DNA from: Cytophagales bacterium
GTDB taxonomy: Bacteria > Bacteroidota > Bacteroidia > Cytophagales > 172606-1
Length of the DNA stretch: 10,732 nucleotides
Direction: 5' to 3'
Assembly (NCBI GenBank): GCA_025455595.1
Contig: JALOMD010000036.1
Location: 1-10,732, forward strand
The notes beneath the pieces were generated by a model. It saw nothing but the letters and a program-made list of their open reading frames with translations, searched no databases and had not been told where the DNA came from. The position numbers and the translations under genes are program-made. Positions within the stretch are counted from its first letter, which is position 1; every line of letters begins with the position of its first letter. Of the stretch, positions 1-6,917 are shown piece after piece.

Positions 1-474
1 CGGGTGGGGCGGTTCTTGGAGCGGGCCGACAAAATCTCGCGCTTCGTGGACGTGAAGTACTTCATCCTGTTGCCCGATGCGCACTTGGTCGGCTCGCCGT
101 TGGATATTTTGCAGTGGTCGTCGGTGCTCAAATCGGCCAGTGCATACAACATGTTCCGCCAACAGTACCGTGAGATCAATCCGGTCAACATCGTCGAGTT
201 TCTGGTGCTGGACAAGCTTTTCCCGCGTTCGGTGCTGCATTCGCTGATTTACGCCGAAACCTCGCTGCGCGAGATTTCCGGCACCTCGTCTGGCTCGCGA
301 TACAGCAACGCCGCCGAAAAGCAACTGAGCCAACTGCGGGCCGAAATCGAATTCACATCCGTGGCCGAGATATTCGACATTGGCCTGCACGAGTTCATTG
401 ACCGCTTCCAAGACAAAAACAACGACGTGAGCCAAAAAGTGTTCGACACGTTCTTCGCACTGAAAACAGCGTGA
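1..474 (+). CDS. alpha-E domain protein (DUF403 family), C-terminal part, 5' end outside window
   Basis: The frame is open from the first base and encodes 157 residues ending in TGA at 472-474. The visible start, RVGRFLERADKISRFVDVKYF, matches the conserved 'GR-x-x-ERA' helix of the alpha-E (DUF403) family, which is mostly helical and normally about 300 residues, so roughly half is missing upstream. Alpha-E proteins have no proven activity. Comparative genomics groups them with a circularly permuted ATP-grasp ligase, transglutaminase-like proteases and Anbu, and predicts a role in making or removing a peptide modification. The next two genes here are exactly Anbu and a transglutaminase, on the same strand, which strongly supports the call. 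The partner ATP-grasp gene is expected just upstream. The last half is less conserved and rich in charged helices. The heptad repeat begins 2 nt after the stop codon. Confidence 0.88.
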   Translation, partial: RVGRFLERADKISRFVDVKYFILLPDAHLVGSPLDILQWSSVLKSASAYNMFRQQYREINPVNIVEFLVLDKLFPRSVLHSLIYAETSLREISGTSSGSRYSNAAEKQLSQLRAEIEFTSVAEIFDIGLHEFIDRFQDKNNDVSQKVFDTFFALKTA

Positions 475-531
475 TTAATTCAGAATTAAGAATTATGAAT
501 TCAGAAGGCTACACTGTGTTCTTCGAAATAT

Positions 532-560
532 ACGTTTTGGCCAAATTTTGGCCGAAACGC
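532..560. repeat. Dispersed palindrome, copy 1
   Basis: Stem cgttttggccaaa (533-545) pairs with 547-559, all 13 positions pairing with one G-U. It belongs to the window-wide family whose outer arms read GCGTTTT and AAAACGC and whose inner arms read GGC and GCC. It lies inside the heptad inverted repeat between alpha-E and Anbu. With only one base between the arms, it would refold with a larger loop as RNA. Confidence 0.75.
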
Positions 561-606
561 TACAGACCGCTGTTTTTCGCTTGGTCATTAAACAGAATTT
601 CGGCCT

Positions 607-634
607 TGAATTCTGAATTCTGAATTCTGAATTA
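607..634. repeat. Heptad tandem repeat ATTCTGA x3
   Basis: Three perfect copies of attctga (610-630) are followed by att. They have the same phase-7 character and orientation as the right arm at 715-744. Being internal, this tract could pair with the left arm at 477-506 as an alternative to the distal arm. Confidence 0.85.
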
Positions 635-645
635 TTTTAGTAGTT

Positions 646-676
646 TTGGCCGGAGTACAAAACCGTTTCCGGCCAA
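646..676. other. Stem-loop inside the alpha-E/Anbu gap
   Basis: A 9-bp perfect stem, ttggccgga (646-654) with tccggccaa (668-676), and a 13-nt loop. No U-tract follows, so it does not look like an intrinsic terminator. It shares the TTTTGGCC motif with the palindrome at 532-560. Confidence 0.5.
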
Positions 677-747
677 GCACGAAGTTTGCCAAAACAACAC
701 TCCGAAGAATTCAATTCTGAATTCTTAATTCACAATTCTGAATTTTT

Positions 748-1491
748 ATGACTTTTTGTTTGGGCATCAAAGTGGAGTCGGGCTTGGTGGCCGTGGCCGA
801 CACGCGCCTCACTTCCGGAGCCGAGTATTTCACTGCCCGCAAGATTTCCGTCCACCAGTTTGGCAAGCATTCCATGTTCATCATGACCTCCGGGCTGCGG
901 TCGGTGCGCGACAAAGCCATCACGTATTTTCGCGAAGTCATTGAAGAACAAGACAAGCAGTTCAACAAGCTCTACAAGGCCGTCAACGCGTTCGGCGAGC
1001 AAGTGAAACGCGCCGCCGACGAAGACAAGGCTTCGCTCGAAGGTTCGGGGCTGCATTTCAACCTGCACGCCGTTGTGGGCGGCCAGCTTGAAGACGACGA
1101 CGAACACAAGCTGTACCTGCTTTACCCGGAAGGCAACTGGGTGGAAGTGGGCCAAAGCACGCCGTTTTTCATCATCGGCAACTCGAACTACGGCAAGCCG
1201 CTGCTGTACCGGCAGTTGCGCTACGACACCTCTATGCGCGATGCCCTGATGGTCGGTTTTCTGGCCTTCGATGCCACGAAAGTGAGCGTGAACGACGTGG
1301 ATTATCCGCTGGATGTGATTTTCTACGAGAAAGACAGCTTCCGCATCACCGAATGTCGTTTGGAACGCGAAGAACTCAAGCCCACGGCCAAGAAATGGAG
1401 CGAGTTGCTCAGGAATGCCATTCAGGAAGTACCCAACCAGTGGCTCGACCGGGTGTTCCAAAAAGCAACCACCAGCAAAGAGACATGGTAG
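748..1491 (+). CDS. Anbu-type proteasome-like peptidase (ancestral beta subunit)
   Basis: This 247-residue protein is of normal length for Anbu, an N-terminal-nucleophile hydrolase related to proteasome beta subunits and HslV. The N-terminus MTFCLGIKVESGLVAVADTR shows the expected features: removal of Met1 would expose Thr2 as the nucleophile, and Asp18 and Lys32 (in TARKIS) are placed like the proteasomal Asp17 and Lys33. The start is fixed by this motif, since the catalytic Thr must be second, and by the heptad arm that ends 3 nt upstream. No propeptide is visible. Anbu forms large cytoplasmic rings; its natural substrate and any unfoldase partner are unsettled. Alpha-E upstream and a transglutaminase downstream are its usual neighbours. 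The gap to the next gene is 126 nt and is mostly a long hairpin, which is unusual inside a putative operon. Lineage-specific names vary, so no symbol is given. Confidence 0.93.
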   Translation: MTFCLGIKVESGLVAVADTRLTSGAEYFTARKISVHQFGKHSMFIMTSGLRSVRDKAITYFREVIEEQDKQFNKLYKAVNAFGEQVKRAADEDKASLEGSGLHFNLHAVVGGQLEDDDEHKLYLLYPEGNWVEVGQSTPFFIIGNSNYGKPLLYRQLRYDTSMRDALMVGFLAFDATKVSVNDVDYPLDVIFYEKDSFRITECRLEREELKPTAKKWSELLRNAIQEVPNQWLDRVFQKATTSKETW

Positions 1492-1500
1492 GGGAGTGTT

Positions 1501-1607
1501 AAGTCGTAAGTGGTAAGTCGTAAGTCGTAAGACTGCACGGCTTACACGTTTTTCACACGACTTCCGCCACTGAAGGCTTACGACTTACGACTTATCACTT
1601 ACGACTT
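1501..1607. repeat. Nearly perfect 31-bp heptad inverted repeat between Anbu and transglutaminase genes
   Basis: The left arm (1501-1531) is aagtcgt, aagtggt, aagtcgt, aagtcgt, aag. The right arm (1577-1607) is its reverse complement with one mismatch in 31 (a C-to-T change that could still pair as G-U in RNA). The spacer of 45 nt (1532-1576) contains further partial heptads such as cggcttaca. The left arm starts 9 nt after the Anbu TAG and the right arm ends 10 nt before the transglutaminase ATG. Transcribed through, it would form a very stable hairpin just 5' of the start codon. No T-run follows the right arm, so it is not a canonical terminator. Confidence 0.9.
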
Positions 1608-1617
1608 GAGATTTGCC

Positions 1618-2460
1618 ATGCGCCTGAAAGTCAACCACGAAACCACCTACACCTACTCCGCATCGGTTTACCTTGAGCCGCACACGCTTTACCTGCACCC
1701 GCCCACCTACCCCTATCAGTCGGTGTACGATTTTCGGATACGCGTCGAACCGGAGCCGGTGATATTTTCGCGGGCAAACGACATCGAGGGAAACTATGTC
1801 TATCTGTTGTGCTTTCAGGAACCGACCGACTCCTTGACCATCCGCACCTCGTTCGAGGCCGAAACCTCGCGTACCAACCCGTTCGACTACGTGCTTTATC
1901 CGTTCGAAGTGTGCAACCTGCCATTCCAGTATCCGCTTGCCTTGCACGCTTTGCTCAAGCCGTATCTGAAACCCGCCACCCGGCACGCTCAAATAGAGAG
2001 CTTTGCGCTGGAATGCGTGGACCAAGCCCAGCAAAGCACCTTGCGGCTGCTCATGTGCCTTACCGAAACCATCCGACAGGATTTTACCTACGAACACCGC
2101 GAAACCGGCGACCCGCGCACATCCGACGAAACCCTGCGCCTGAAGCGAGGCTCGTGCCGGGACTTGGCCACGCTTATGATTGACACCTGCCGCGTGCTGG
2201 GCATTGCGGCGCGTTTTGCCAGCGGCTATTTCTACGGCGACCCCGAAGCCGAGCGGCATTTGCACGCGTGGGTGGAAGTGTATTTGCCCGGTGCAGGCTG
2301 GCGGGGCTACGACCCCACCGAGGGCCTCGTGGCCGCCGACCGCCACGTGCTGCTGGCTGCGTCGGCGTATCCGGCGCAGGTGGCCCCGGTTCAAGGGACG
2401 TTCCGGGGGGATGCCTATGCCCAACTCACCAACCACGTTTTGGTTTCGCCCGTCGCTTGA
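1618..2460 (+). CDS. Transglutaminase-like cysteine peptidase (Anbu-cluster type)
   Basis: Encodes 280 residues from ATG 1618. The N-terminal part (about 1-120, starting MRLKVNHETTYTYSASVYLE) matches the beta-rich N-terminal region of bacterial transglutaminase-like proteins. The papain-like core follows at about 140-245 with an intact triad: Cys180 in GSCRDLA, His216 in LHAWVEVY and Asp232 in YDPTEG. No signal peptide is seen, so it is probably cytoplasmic. A TTG 12 nt upstream would add MRFA, but the family N-terminus is the MRLKV at 1618. Proteins of this family occur with alpha-E, ATP-grasp and Anbu genes and are predicted to cleave or transfer amide-linked peptides; crosslinking activity is not established. 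It is the third gene of the cluster and no same-strand gene follows closely. The substrate is unknown. Confidence 0.93.
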   Translation: MRLKVNHETTYTYSASVYLEPHTLYLHPPTYPYQSVYDFRIRVEPEPVIFSRANDIEGNYVYLLCFQEPTDSLTIRTSFEAETSRTNPFDYVLYPFEVCNLPFQYPLALHALLKPYLKPATRHAQIESFALECVDQAQQSTLRLLMCLTETIRQDFTYEHRETGDPRTSDETLRLKRGSCRDLATLMIDTCRVLGIAARFASGYFYGDPEAERHLHAWVEVYLPGAGWRGYDPTEGLVAADRHVLLAASAYPAQVAPVQGTFRGDAYAQLTNHVLVSPVA

Positions 2461-2510
2461 TGCCGAAAGGCACAGCGTTTTAGAGATTGTTTAAAATTCT
2501 GGTTTCGATG

Positions 2511-2540
2511 GTGTTTTAGGCGATTTTTGCTCAAAACGGC
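2511..2540. repeat. Dispersed palindrome, copy 2
   Basis: Runs gtgttttaggcga...tgctcaaaacggc. The stem is imperfect, but it is close to the reverse complement of copy 3 at 2677-2706, with GTTTTAGGC and GCTCAAAACG shared. It lies 51 nt after the transglutaminase stop. Confidence 0.65.
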
Positions 2541-2676
2541 TGCGTTCCCCCGGCTAAAGCCGGGAGCCTGTCCCAACCTGTCGGGGGCGAGACATTGAAA
2601 GTCTCCTTTGGGGACTGCTTTTGAGTCCCGAAGGGGACTTGCCACCTTTTGCCCCCGGCTTTAGCCGGGGGACGGT

Positions 2677-2706
2677 GCGTTTTGAGCATTTTTTGCCTAA
2701 AACGCC
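2677..2706. repeat. Dispersed palindrome, copy 3
   Basis: Starts gcgttttgagca and ends tgcctaaaacgcc, with a T-rich centre. It is the mirror partner of copy 2 and closes the 2511-2706 element. Confidence 0.7.
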
Positions 2707-2880
2707 AAACAAAACCCACCCGCTGCCCTTGCCGCCAAATCGAAGGCGTAGCCGTCAACATTGCAGGAAGTCAGAATCAAGTGACAGGCATCCGGTAAGT
2801 ATTGACTTTAAAAAGCCGTCCTTTTTGCCTGAATTGCCAGTCGGTTTTTTTATAACTATCAGATTCACAGCGTTTTCGGC

Positions 2881-2913
2881 TTTGAGCACTGGCAATGCCG
2901 ACTTTTACATTTT
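2881..2913 (+). promoter_or_regulatory. Weak candidate Bacteroidota promoter for the PorE-like gene
   Basis: TTTG at 2881-2884 is separated by 21 nt from TAcaTTTT at 2906-2913. Known Bacteroidota promoters have TTG near -33 and TAnnTTTG at -7; the final G is off by one base here. The implied leader would be over 200 nt and would contain the 2976-2998 stem, which argues against it. AT-rich DNA gives such matches by chance. Confidence 0.2.
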
Positions 2914-3134
2914 GTGTAAGAAATTTGTGATTTTTACGGGAAAGTGCTTTTTTTGGCCCAGCCACGTCCGTTTTAGGCGTTTTTCATAAAAAAACGCCGG
3001 GGCGGCCACACACAAGCTTGCGCAGGCCAATCGTTTGCAACGTCGGCACCAAGGCTTGCGGGCAGTTGTTTTTCGTTGCCTTTTAACAGAAAAAACTCCA
3101 AATAAATCAAAGCGGCGTTTTATCGCCAACACTT

Positions 3135-5468
3135 ATGAAATACATGAAAAAACACTACCCGGTTACGTTGTTTTTCCTGATTTGTCTTTTTTGTGCGTCC
3201 GCCGTCCCGGTTTTCGCCCAGAGTGCCAAGTCGCTGGTGAAGAAGGCCAACAAGTTTCTGGAGAAAGAAAACTACCACAAGGCACTTGAACAGTTCAAGC
3301 AAGCCGTCTCCACCGACCCTAACAACGCCGAGGCGCAGTTTGGCATGGGCGTGGCCAGTCTGTTGCTGCTCAACAGCCGCGAGTCGTTGGATTTTTTGCA
3401 GAAGGCCCGCGAACTGAACCCCAAAGTTGACAAGCACTACTACTACTGGCTGGGCCGCGCCTACCACGCCAACATGCAGTTCGACTCGGCGGTGGCTGCG
3501 TACCGAGTCTATCTCAACGATGAAGTCAAGAAACGCGACAGCCGCCAAGAAGCGGTGAAAACGTTGATTCTCCAGTCGGAGTTTGGCAAAACCTTTGTCG
3601 CCAATCCGGTTGATTACCAAGTCATTAACCTCGGCAACGACGTAAACACCGAGTACTCTGACCACAGCCCGGCCTTGTCGCAAGACAAGCGGACGCTGTA
3701 CTTTACCTCGCGCCGCCCCACCAGTCCCGACCAAGTGACTTCGCGCGGCGACGGCTGGGAGAGCATTTACACGGCAAGCGGATCGGGCAGCCGATGGAGC
3801 GGAACCGCCCTGCTGCCCGGCCAACTCAACGAACGCGGCACGCACACATCCAACGTGCAACTTTACGAAAACGACGAGAAGATGCTGGTGTACAAGTCAA
3901 CCAAGTTCGGGTCGTTGTACGAGTCGCAGAACAAGGGCGGCTCTTGGTCAAAGGCCCGGCCGTTCACGAAATTCACCAGCACCCAACGCTACGAGCCGGA
4001 CGGATTCGTGATAAAAGACGGCAGCGTGGTCTATTTCGCATCGAGCCTTGGCAACAAAAACGGCAACCTTGACCTGTGGGTGTCGCGTCGGCGTGACACG
4101 GACAGCACCAAATGGACCGACCCCGAACGACTGCCCGATGTCATCAACACCGATGCCGACGAAGACGCGCCTTTCCTCTCGAACGACGGCCTGACGCTGT
4201 ATTTCGCCTCGCGCGGCCATGACAGCATGGGCGGCTACGACATCTACAAAACCACCTACGAGCCGTTTACCCGCACGTGGAGCAAACCCGTGAACATGGG
4301 CTATCCCGTCAACACGCCGGGCGACGACATTTATTTCGTCACCGACAGCACGGGCAAAACCGGCTACCTCACCTCGAACCGGCAAGGCACCACGGGCCAA
4401 GAAGACTTGTTTGTGGCGAAAATCTACGACGATGTGATTGTGAAGGGCCTTGTCAAGATAAAATCAACCGGCCGGCCGCTGCCCGACTACATTCTCAGCT
4501 TCGACTCGCAGCGCAAGCTCGGCGTAAAGGGCAACACCATTTCCGGGCCGGAAGGCAACTACTCGCTGCGCCTGCGGTCAGGCCATACTTACACCGTGGA
4601 ACTGAAAAAGCAAGACGGCGAAGTCGTGCTGACCGACGACTTGGAAATCCCCTTGGCCGATGCCGAAGACAGCGAACTGGTTCGCGATTTCGAGATTGAC
4701 ATCCCCGACACCGTGCGCACCGCCGCTGGCAAAAACATTGTGCTGCAAAACCTGAACTTGGTGAAAGTGCGCTACGTGGAAACCGACTCGCTGGTGATAA
4801 ACGGCGAAGTGCGTGACAGCGAAGGACTGGCAGCCGGTGCCAGCGTGATACTGCGCGAAGAAGACAGCGACAAACCACTGTACACCGCCACCACCGATGC
4901 CAGCGGTACGTACAAATTCGCCTTCGTGCCCGGCAAGCAAACCGACTACGTAATCGAAATCACGAAAAAACAGTTTTTCCCTTACACGGTGGTGCTTAAC
5001 TACCCCAGTGCGGGCAACGTGAACAAATTCGTGACCGAGCAAGACCTGACCAACGTGACGTTGAACCAAGTGGACATGCGTTCGGTGCTGACCTACGCCT
5101 TCCCGATTGACATGAAAATCGGAGCCAAGGCGGTGCTGGGCGGCGTATATTTCGATTTCAACAGTGCCAACCTGCGTCCCGAAAGCGACATTGCGCTGGA
5201 CAAACTGTACGAGTTCCTCAAACGCAACCCGCGCCTCGTGGTTGAAATCGGCGGACACACCGACAACCTCGGCTCGGCTTACGTGAACAAGTTCCTGTCG
5301 CAGAAACGGGCACAGGCGGTGGTGAACTACTTGGTGAAACGCGGCATCCCGAAACGCCGCCTCACTTCGATGGGTTATGGCTTCAGCCAGCCCATCACCA
5401 CCAACGACCAGGAACTCAATGGCCGCGACGTGAACCGCCGCGTGGAAGTGAAAATCCTGCGCCGATGA
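3135..5468 (+). CDS. TPR-PD40-CRD-OmpA envelope protein, PorE-like architecture
   Basis: A 777-residue exported protein. Residues 1-28 form a signal peptide ending VFA before QSAK; no convincing lipobox is seen, although Cys16 and Cys20 lie in the hydrophobic core. TPR-like helices span about 33-130. PD40/WD40-like propeller motifs follow at about 165-430 (HSPALSQDKRTLYFTS, EDAPFLSNDGLTLYFAS, TGYLTSNRQG). Two carboxypeptidase-regulatory-like beta domains lie at about 434-500 and 555-625. The OmpA peptidoglycan-binding domain is at about 668-777, with Asp710 (GGHTDN) and Arg725 (SQKRAQ) spaced as in known OmpA ligand sites. The order matches PorE, a periplasmic part of the Bacteroidota type IX secretion system, but many paralogues share it and no other secretion genes are nearby. 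It probably anchors something to the cell wall. ATG 3144 is an alternative start. A terminator follows, so it is likely monocistronic. Confidence 0.92.
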   Translation: MKYMKKHYPVTLFFLICLFCASAVPVFAQSAKSLVKKANKFLEKENYHKALEQFKQAVSTDPNNAEAQFGMGVASLLLLNSRESLDFLQKARELNPKVDKHYYYWLGRAYHANMQFDSAVAAYRVYLNDEVKKRDSRQEAVKTLILQSEFGKTFVANPVDYQVINLGNDVNTEYSDHSPALSQDKRTLYFTSRRPTSPDQVTSRGDGWESIYTASGSGSRWSGTALLPGQLNERGTHTSNVQLYENDEKMLVYKSTKFGSLYESQNKGGSWSKARPFTKFTSTQRYEPDGFVIKDGSVVYFASSLGNKNGNLDLWVSRRRDTDSTKWTDPERLPDVINTDADEDAPFLSNDGLTLYFASRGHDSMGGYDIYKTTYEPFTRTWSKPVNMGYPVNTPGDDIYFVTDSTGKTGYLTSNRQGTTGQEDLFVAKIYDDVIVKGLVKIKSTGRPLPDYILSFDSQRKLGVKGNTISGPEGNYSLRLRSGHTYTVELKKQDGEVVLTDDLEIPLADAEDSELVRDFEIDIPDTVRTAAGKNIVLQNLNLVKVRYVETDSLVINGEVRDSEGLAAGASVILREEDSDKPLYTATTDASGTYKFAFVPGKQTDYVIEITKKQFFPYTVVLNYPSAGNVNKFVTEQDLTNVTLNQVDMRSVLTYAFPIDMKIGAKAVLGGVYFDFNSANLRPESDIALDKLYEFLKRNPRLVVEIGGHTDNLGSAYVNKFLSQKRAQAVVNYLVKRGIPKRRLTSMGYGFSQPITTNDQELNGRDVNRRVEVKILRR

Positions 5469-5503
5469 CAGTCGTCAGTTGTGAGTGGTAAGTCGTCAGT
5501 AGA
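5469..5503. repeat. Heptad tandem repeat immediately after the PorE-like gene
   Basis: Five units, cagtcgt, cagttgt, gagtggt, aagtcgt, cagtaga, run in strict 7-bp phase from the base after the stop codon. The family matches the arms at 1501-1607 (AAGTCGT). No inverted partner tract is present; instead a perfect terminator follows 3 nt later. Confidence 0.8.
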
Positions 5504-5506
5504 AAA

Positions 5507-5543
5507 CAAAAACGCCCCGGCCCCCAAGGCCGGGGCGTTTTTG
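5507..5543 (+). terminator. Strong intrinsic terminator of the PorE-like gene
   Basis: A perfect 16-bp inverted repeat, caaaaacgccccggcc (5507-5522) with its exact complement at 5528-5543, around a 5-nt loop (cccaa). The GC-rich core is flanked by A5 on the left and T5 on the right, so it can act in both directions, but the only convergent candidate would be antisense. It lies 38 nt after the stop of the upstream gene and 48 nt before the chosen MFS start. Confidence 0.93.
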
Positions 5544-5591
5544 CTGGCAGGCACGGTTTTTTGGCTACATCACGCCGACATCCTGCCTCTT

Positions 5592-6884
5592 ATGGTCGTT
5601 TCTGCCCTGCGCGACAGCCGTCCGTTGCGCTACTGCGTGTTTTTCTTCTTCTATGTGATGCAAGGCTTGCCCGCCGGATTTGCCCTGACGGCTCTTGCCA
5701 ACCACTTGGCCGCCCGCCAAGTGTCCGCCGCCCGCATCGGCGAGTTTGTGGCCGCCGTGGGCTTGCCGTGGGCTTTCCAATTCGTTTGGGGGCCTGTCAT
5801 TGACCGTTTCCAAGCCTCGCGCATGGGTGCCCGGCGGCCGTGGGTGCTGCTGGCGCAACTGGCCTCGGTGCTGGCCTCGGTCGGCATCTGGCTGGTGACC
5901 GACCCGGTGCGGCAACTGTCGTTGCTTAGCAGCGTGTTTTTTCTGCACAGCATATTCGCGTCCGTCCAAGATGCCAGCGTGGACGCAATGGCAATCTCGG
6001 TGATTCCGGAAAACGAACGGGGCCGCACCAATGCCTGCATGAGGGGCGGGTTCTTGGCGGGCATCGGCGTAGGGGCAGCAGGCACCTCATTGCTCCTGAA
6101 CCGCTACGGCTTCGGCACGGCGGCGGTGGCGCAAACGGTTGCGTTGTTGGTGTTCACGCTGCTGACCTTCTTTGTCCGCGAAAGCCGCTCAGACGCTTGG
6201 CTGTCGCTTGGAACCAAACCCGCCGTCTATCGGGCCGCCGCGCCGGTTACGGTGCGCAGCCTGTTTGCCGCCCTGCTGCGGGCTTTTTTCAAACGACTCA
6301 ATTTGCTGGTGTTTGCGGCCGTGGCTTTGGTTTACCTTTCGCAAAGCGTGTTCATCCGGGCTTTTTCGGTGCATTTGGTGCAACGCCTCCACTGGGCCGA
6401 CACCGACCTGTCGGTGTTGTCGGGGCTGTACGGCAGCGTGGCGGCATTTGGGGTGATACTGGTAGGCGGCTGGCTGTCGGACAAAATCGGTGCCGTGAAG
6501 CTGATGGTGGGCGTGATGCTGGTGGTGGGCGGTTTTCTGCTGGTTTTCAACGGATTGCACCGTTTTTGGGGAAACCCGGACGTGAGTACCGCCGGACTGG
6601 TGTTCTGGCAAACCTTCGACCCGGCGTTCAGTGTGGCGGCCATGCCGCTGCTTATGTCGCTCTGTCGGCGGGGCATCGAAGGCTCGCAGTTCACCATGTA
6701 CATGGCTTTGGTGAACCTGTGCGACGTAGTCGGGGCGTGGGTGTCGGGGCACGCCCAAAGGTGGCTGTCGGCCCCGACACTGGGCATCGGCTGCGGCCTG
6801 CTGATTATATGCGCTTTGGCGACCGTCCTCGCTGTGTCGCGGCGGGTGCGGATGGCGGCGGTGTCTGCCGGTGCCGACGGATAA
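5592..6884 (+). CDS. Major facilitator superfamily permease, AmpG-like
   Basis: Encodes 430 residues with about 12 hydrophobic segments. After the first membrane helix (CVFFFFYVMQGLPAGFALT) comes the MFS loop motif with WGPVIDRF at about 66-73 and GARRPW at 79-84. A QDASVDAMA segment at 126-134 resembles the 'QD-x-x-x-DA' motif of AmpG and acetyl-CoA-transporter-like permeases. AmpG imports anhydromuropeptides for cell-wall recycling; that substrate is a plausible inference, not shown. A GTG at 5481 would extend the protein, but it would place the terminator at 5507-5543 inside the coding region and add no family-like sequence, so ATG 5592 is preferred. It is separated from the upstream gene by that terminator and followed by a palindrome 34 nt after its stop. 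Confidence 0.88.
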   Translation: MVVSALRDSRPLRYCVFFFFYVMQGLPAGFALTALANHLAARQVSAARIGEFVAAVGLPWAFQFVWGPVIDRFQASRMGARRPWVLLAQLASVLASVGIWLVTDPVRQLSLLSSVFFLHSIFASVQDASVDAMAISVIPENERGRTNACMRGGFLAGIGVGAAGTSLLLNRYGFGTAAVAQTVALLVFTLLTFFVRESRSDAWLSLGTKPAVYRAAAPVTVRSLFAALLRAFFKRLNLLVFAAVALVYLSQSVFIRAFSVHLVQRLHWADTDLSVLSGLYGSVAAFGVILVGGWLSDKIGAVKLMVGVMLVVGGFLLVFNGLHRFWGNPDVSTAGLVFWQTFDPAFSVAAMPLLMSLCRRGIEGSQFTMYMALVNLCDVVGAWVSGHAQRWLSAPTLGIGCGLLIICALATVLAVSRRVRMAAVSAGADG

Positions 6885-6917
6885 CAACGGTGCCAAACAA
6901 AGCAGGGAGACAAAGCA

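Larger units (their letters stand above)
477..744. repeat. Inverted heptad repeat, 30-bp arms, filling the alpha-E/Anbu gap
   Basis: The left arm (477-506) reads as heptads attcaga, attaaga, attatga, attcaga. The right arm (715-744) is its reverse complement at 27 of 30 positions (heptads attctga, attctta, attcaca, attctga). The arms enclose about 208 nt that hold a palindrome (532-560), a third heptad tract (607-634) and a 9-bp stem (646-654 with 668-676). The left arm starts right after the alpha-E stop and the right arm ends 3 nt before the Anbu start codon, so the element occupies the whole 273-nt gap. There is no ORF of note and no transposase inside. It could be a non-autonomous mobile element or a structured operon-internal RNA; the sequence alone does not decide. 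Confidence 0.85.
2511..2706. repeat. Nested inverted element: palindrome, GC hairpins, palindrome
   Basis: A copy of the dispersed palindrome stands at each end (2511-2540 and 2677-2706). Just inside each is a hairpin: cccggct with agccggg (2549-2564), and cccccggct with agccggggg (2652-2671). Palindrome plus hairpin at one end is the near reverse complement of the other end over about 50 bp. The middle has two more stems, agtctcc/ggggact (2600-2616, one G-T) and agtccc/gggact (2624-2639). The paired GC-hairpin layout recurs at 10488-10615. No coding potential is credible. Confidence 0.8.
2461..3134. other. Gene-free region before the PorE-like gene: repeats plus candidate promoter
   Basis: No credible gene lies in this 674-nt stretch; the open frames cross the palindromic element and lack family motifs. 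The first 250 nt hold the nested element described separately. A stem ggcgttttt (2976-2984) with aaaaacgcc (2990-2998) resembles an intrinsic terminator or a decayed palindrome copy. A weak Bacteroidota-type promoter may be TTTG at 2881-2884 and TAcaTTTT at 2906-2913 (21-nt spacing, last consensus G replaced by T), which would drive the gene at 3135. The last 130 nt show nothing else recognisable. Confidence 0.5.

Noticed and set aside
477..744. CRISPR array
   Set aside because: The units are 7 bp without spacers and the longer repeats are inverted, not direct repeats with regular unique spacers. No cas gene is present.
1606..1617. TTG start for the transglutaminase gene
   Set aside because: It would lie in the last heptad of the hairpin arm and adds only MRFA; the conserved N-terminus begins at ATG 1618.
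2621..2989. A 122-codon frame in the gap before the PorE-like gene
   Set aside because: It starts inside the nested hairpin element and crosses a palindrome; the translation has no recognisable domain and the composition does not match the neighbours.
2461..3134. tRNA or riboswitch in the long gap
   Set aside because: The hairpins do not assemble into a cloverleaf and I see no recognisable riboswitch core; the stems are explained better by repeats.
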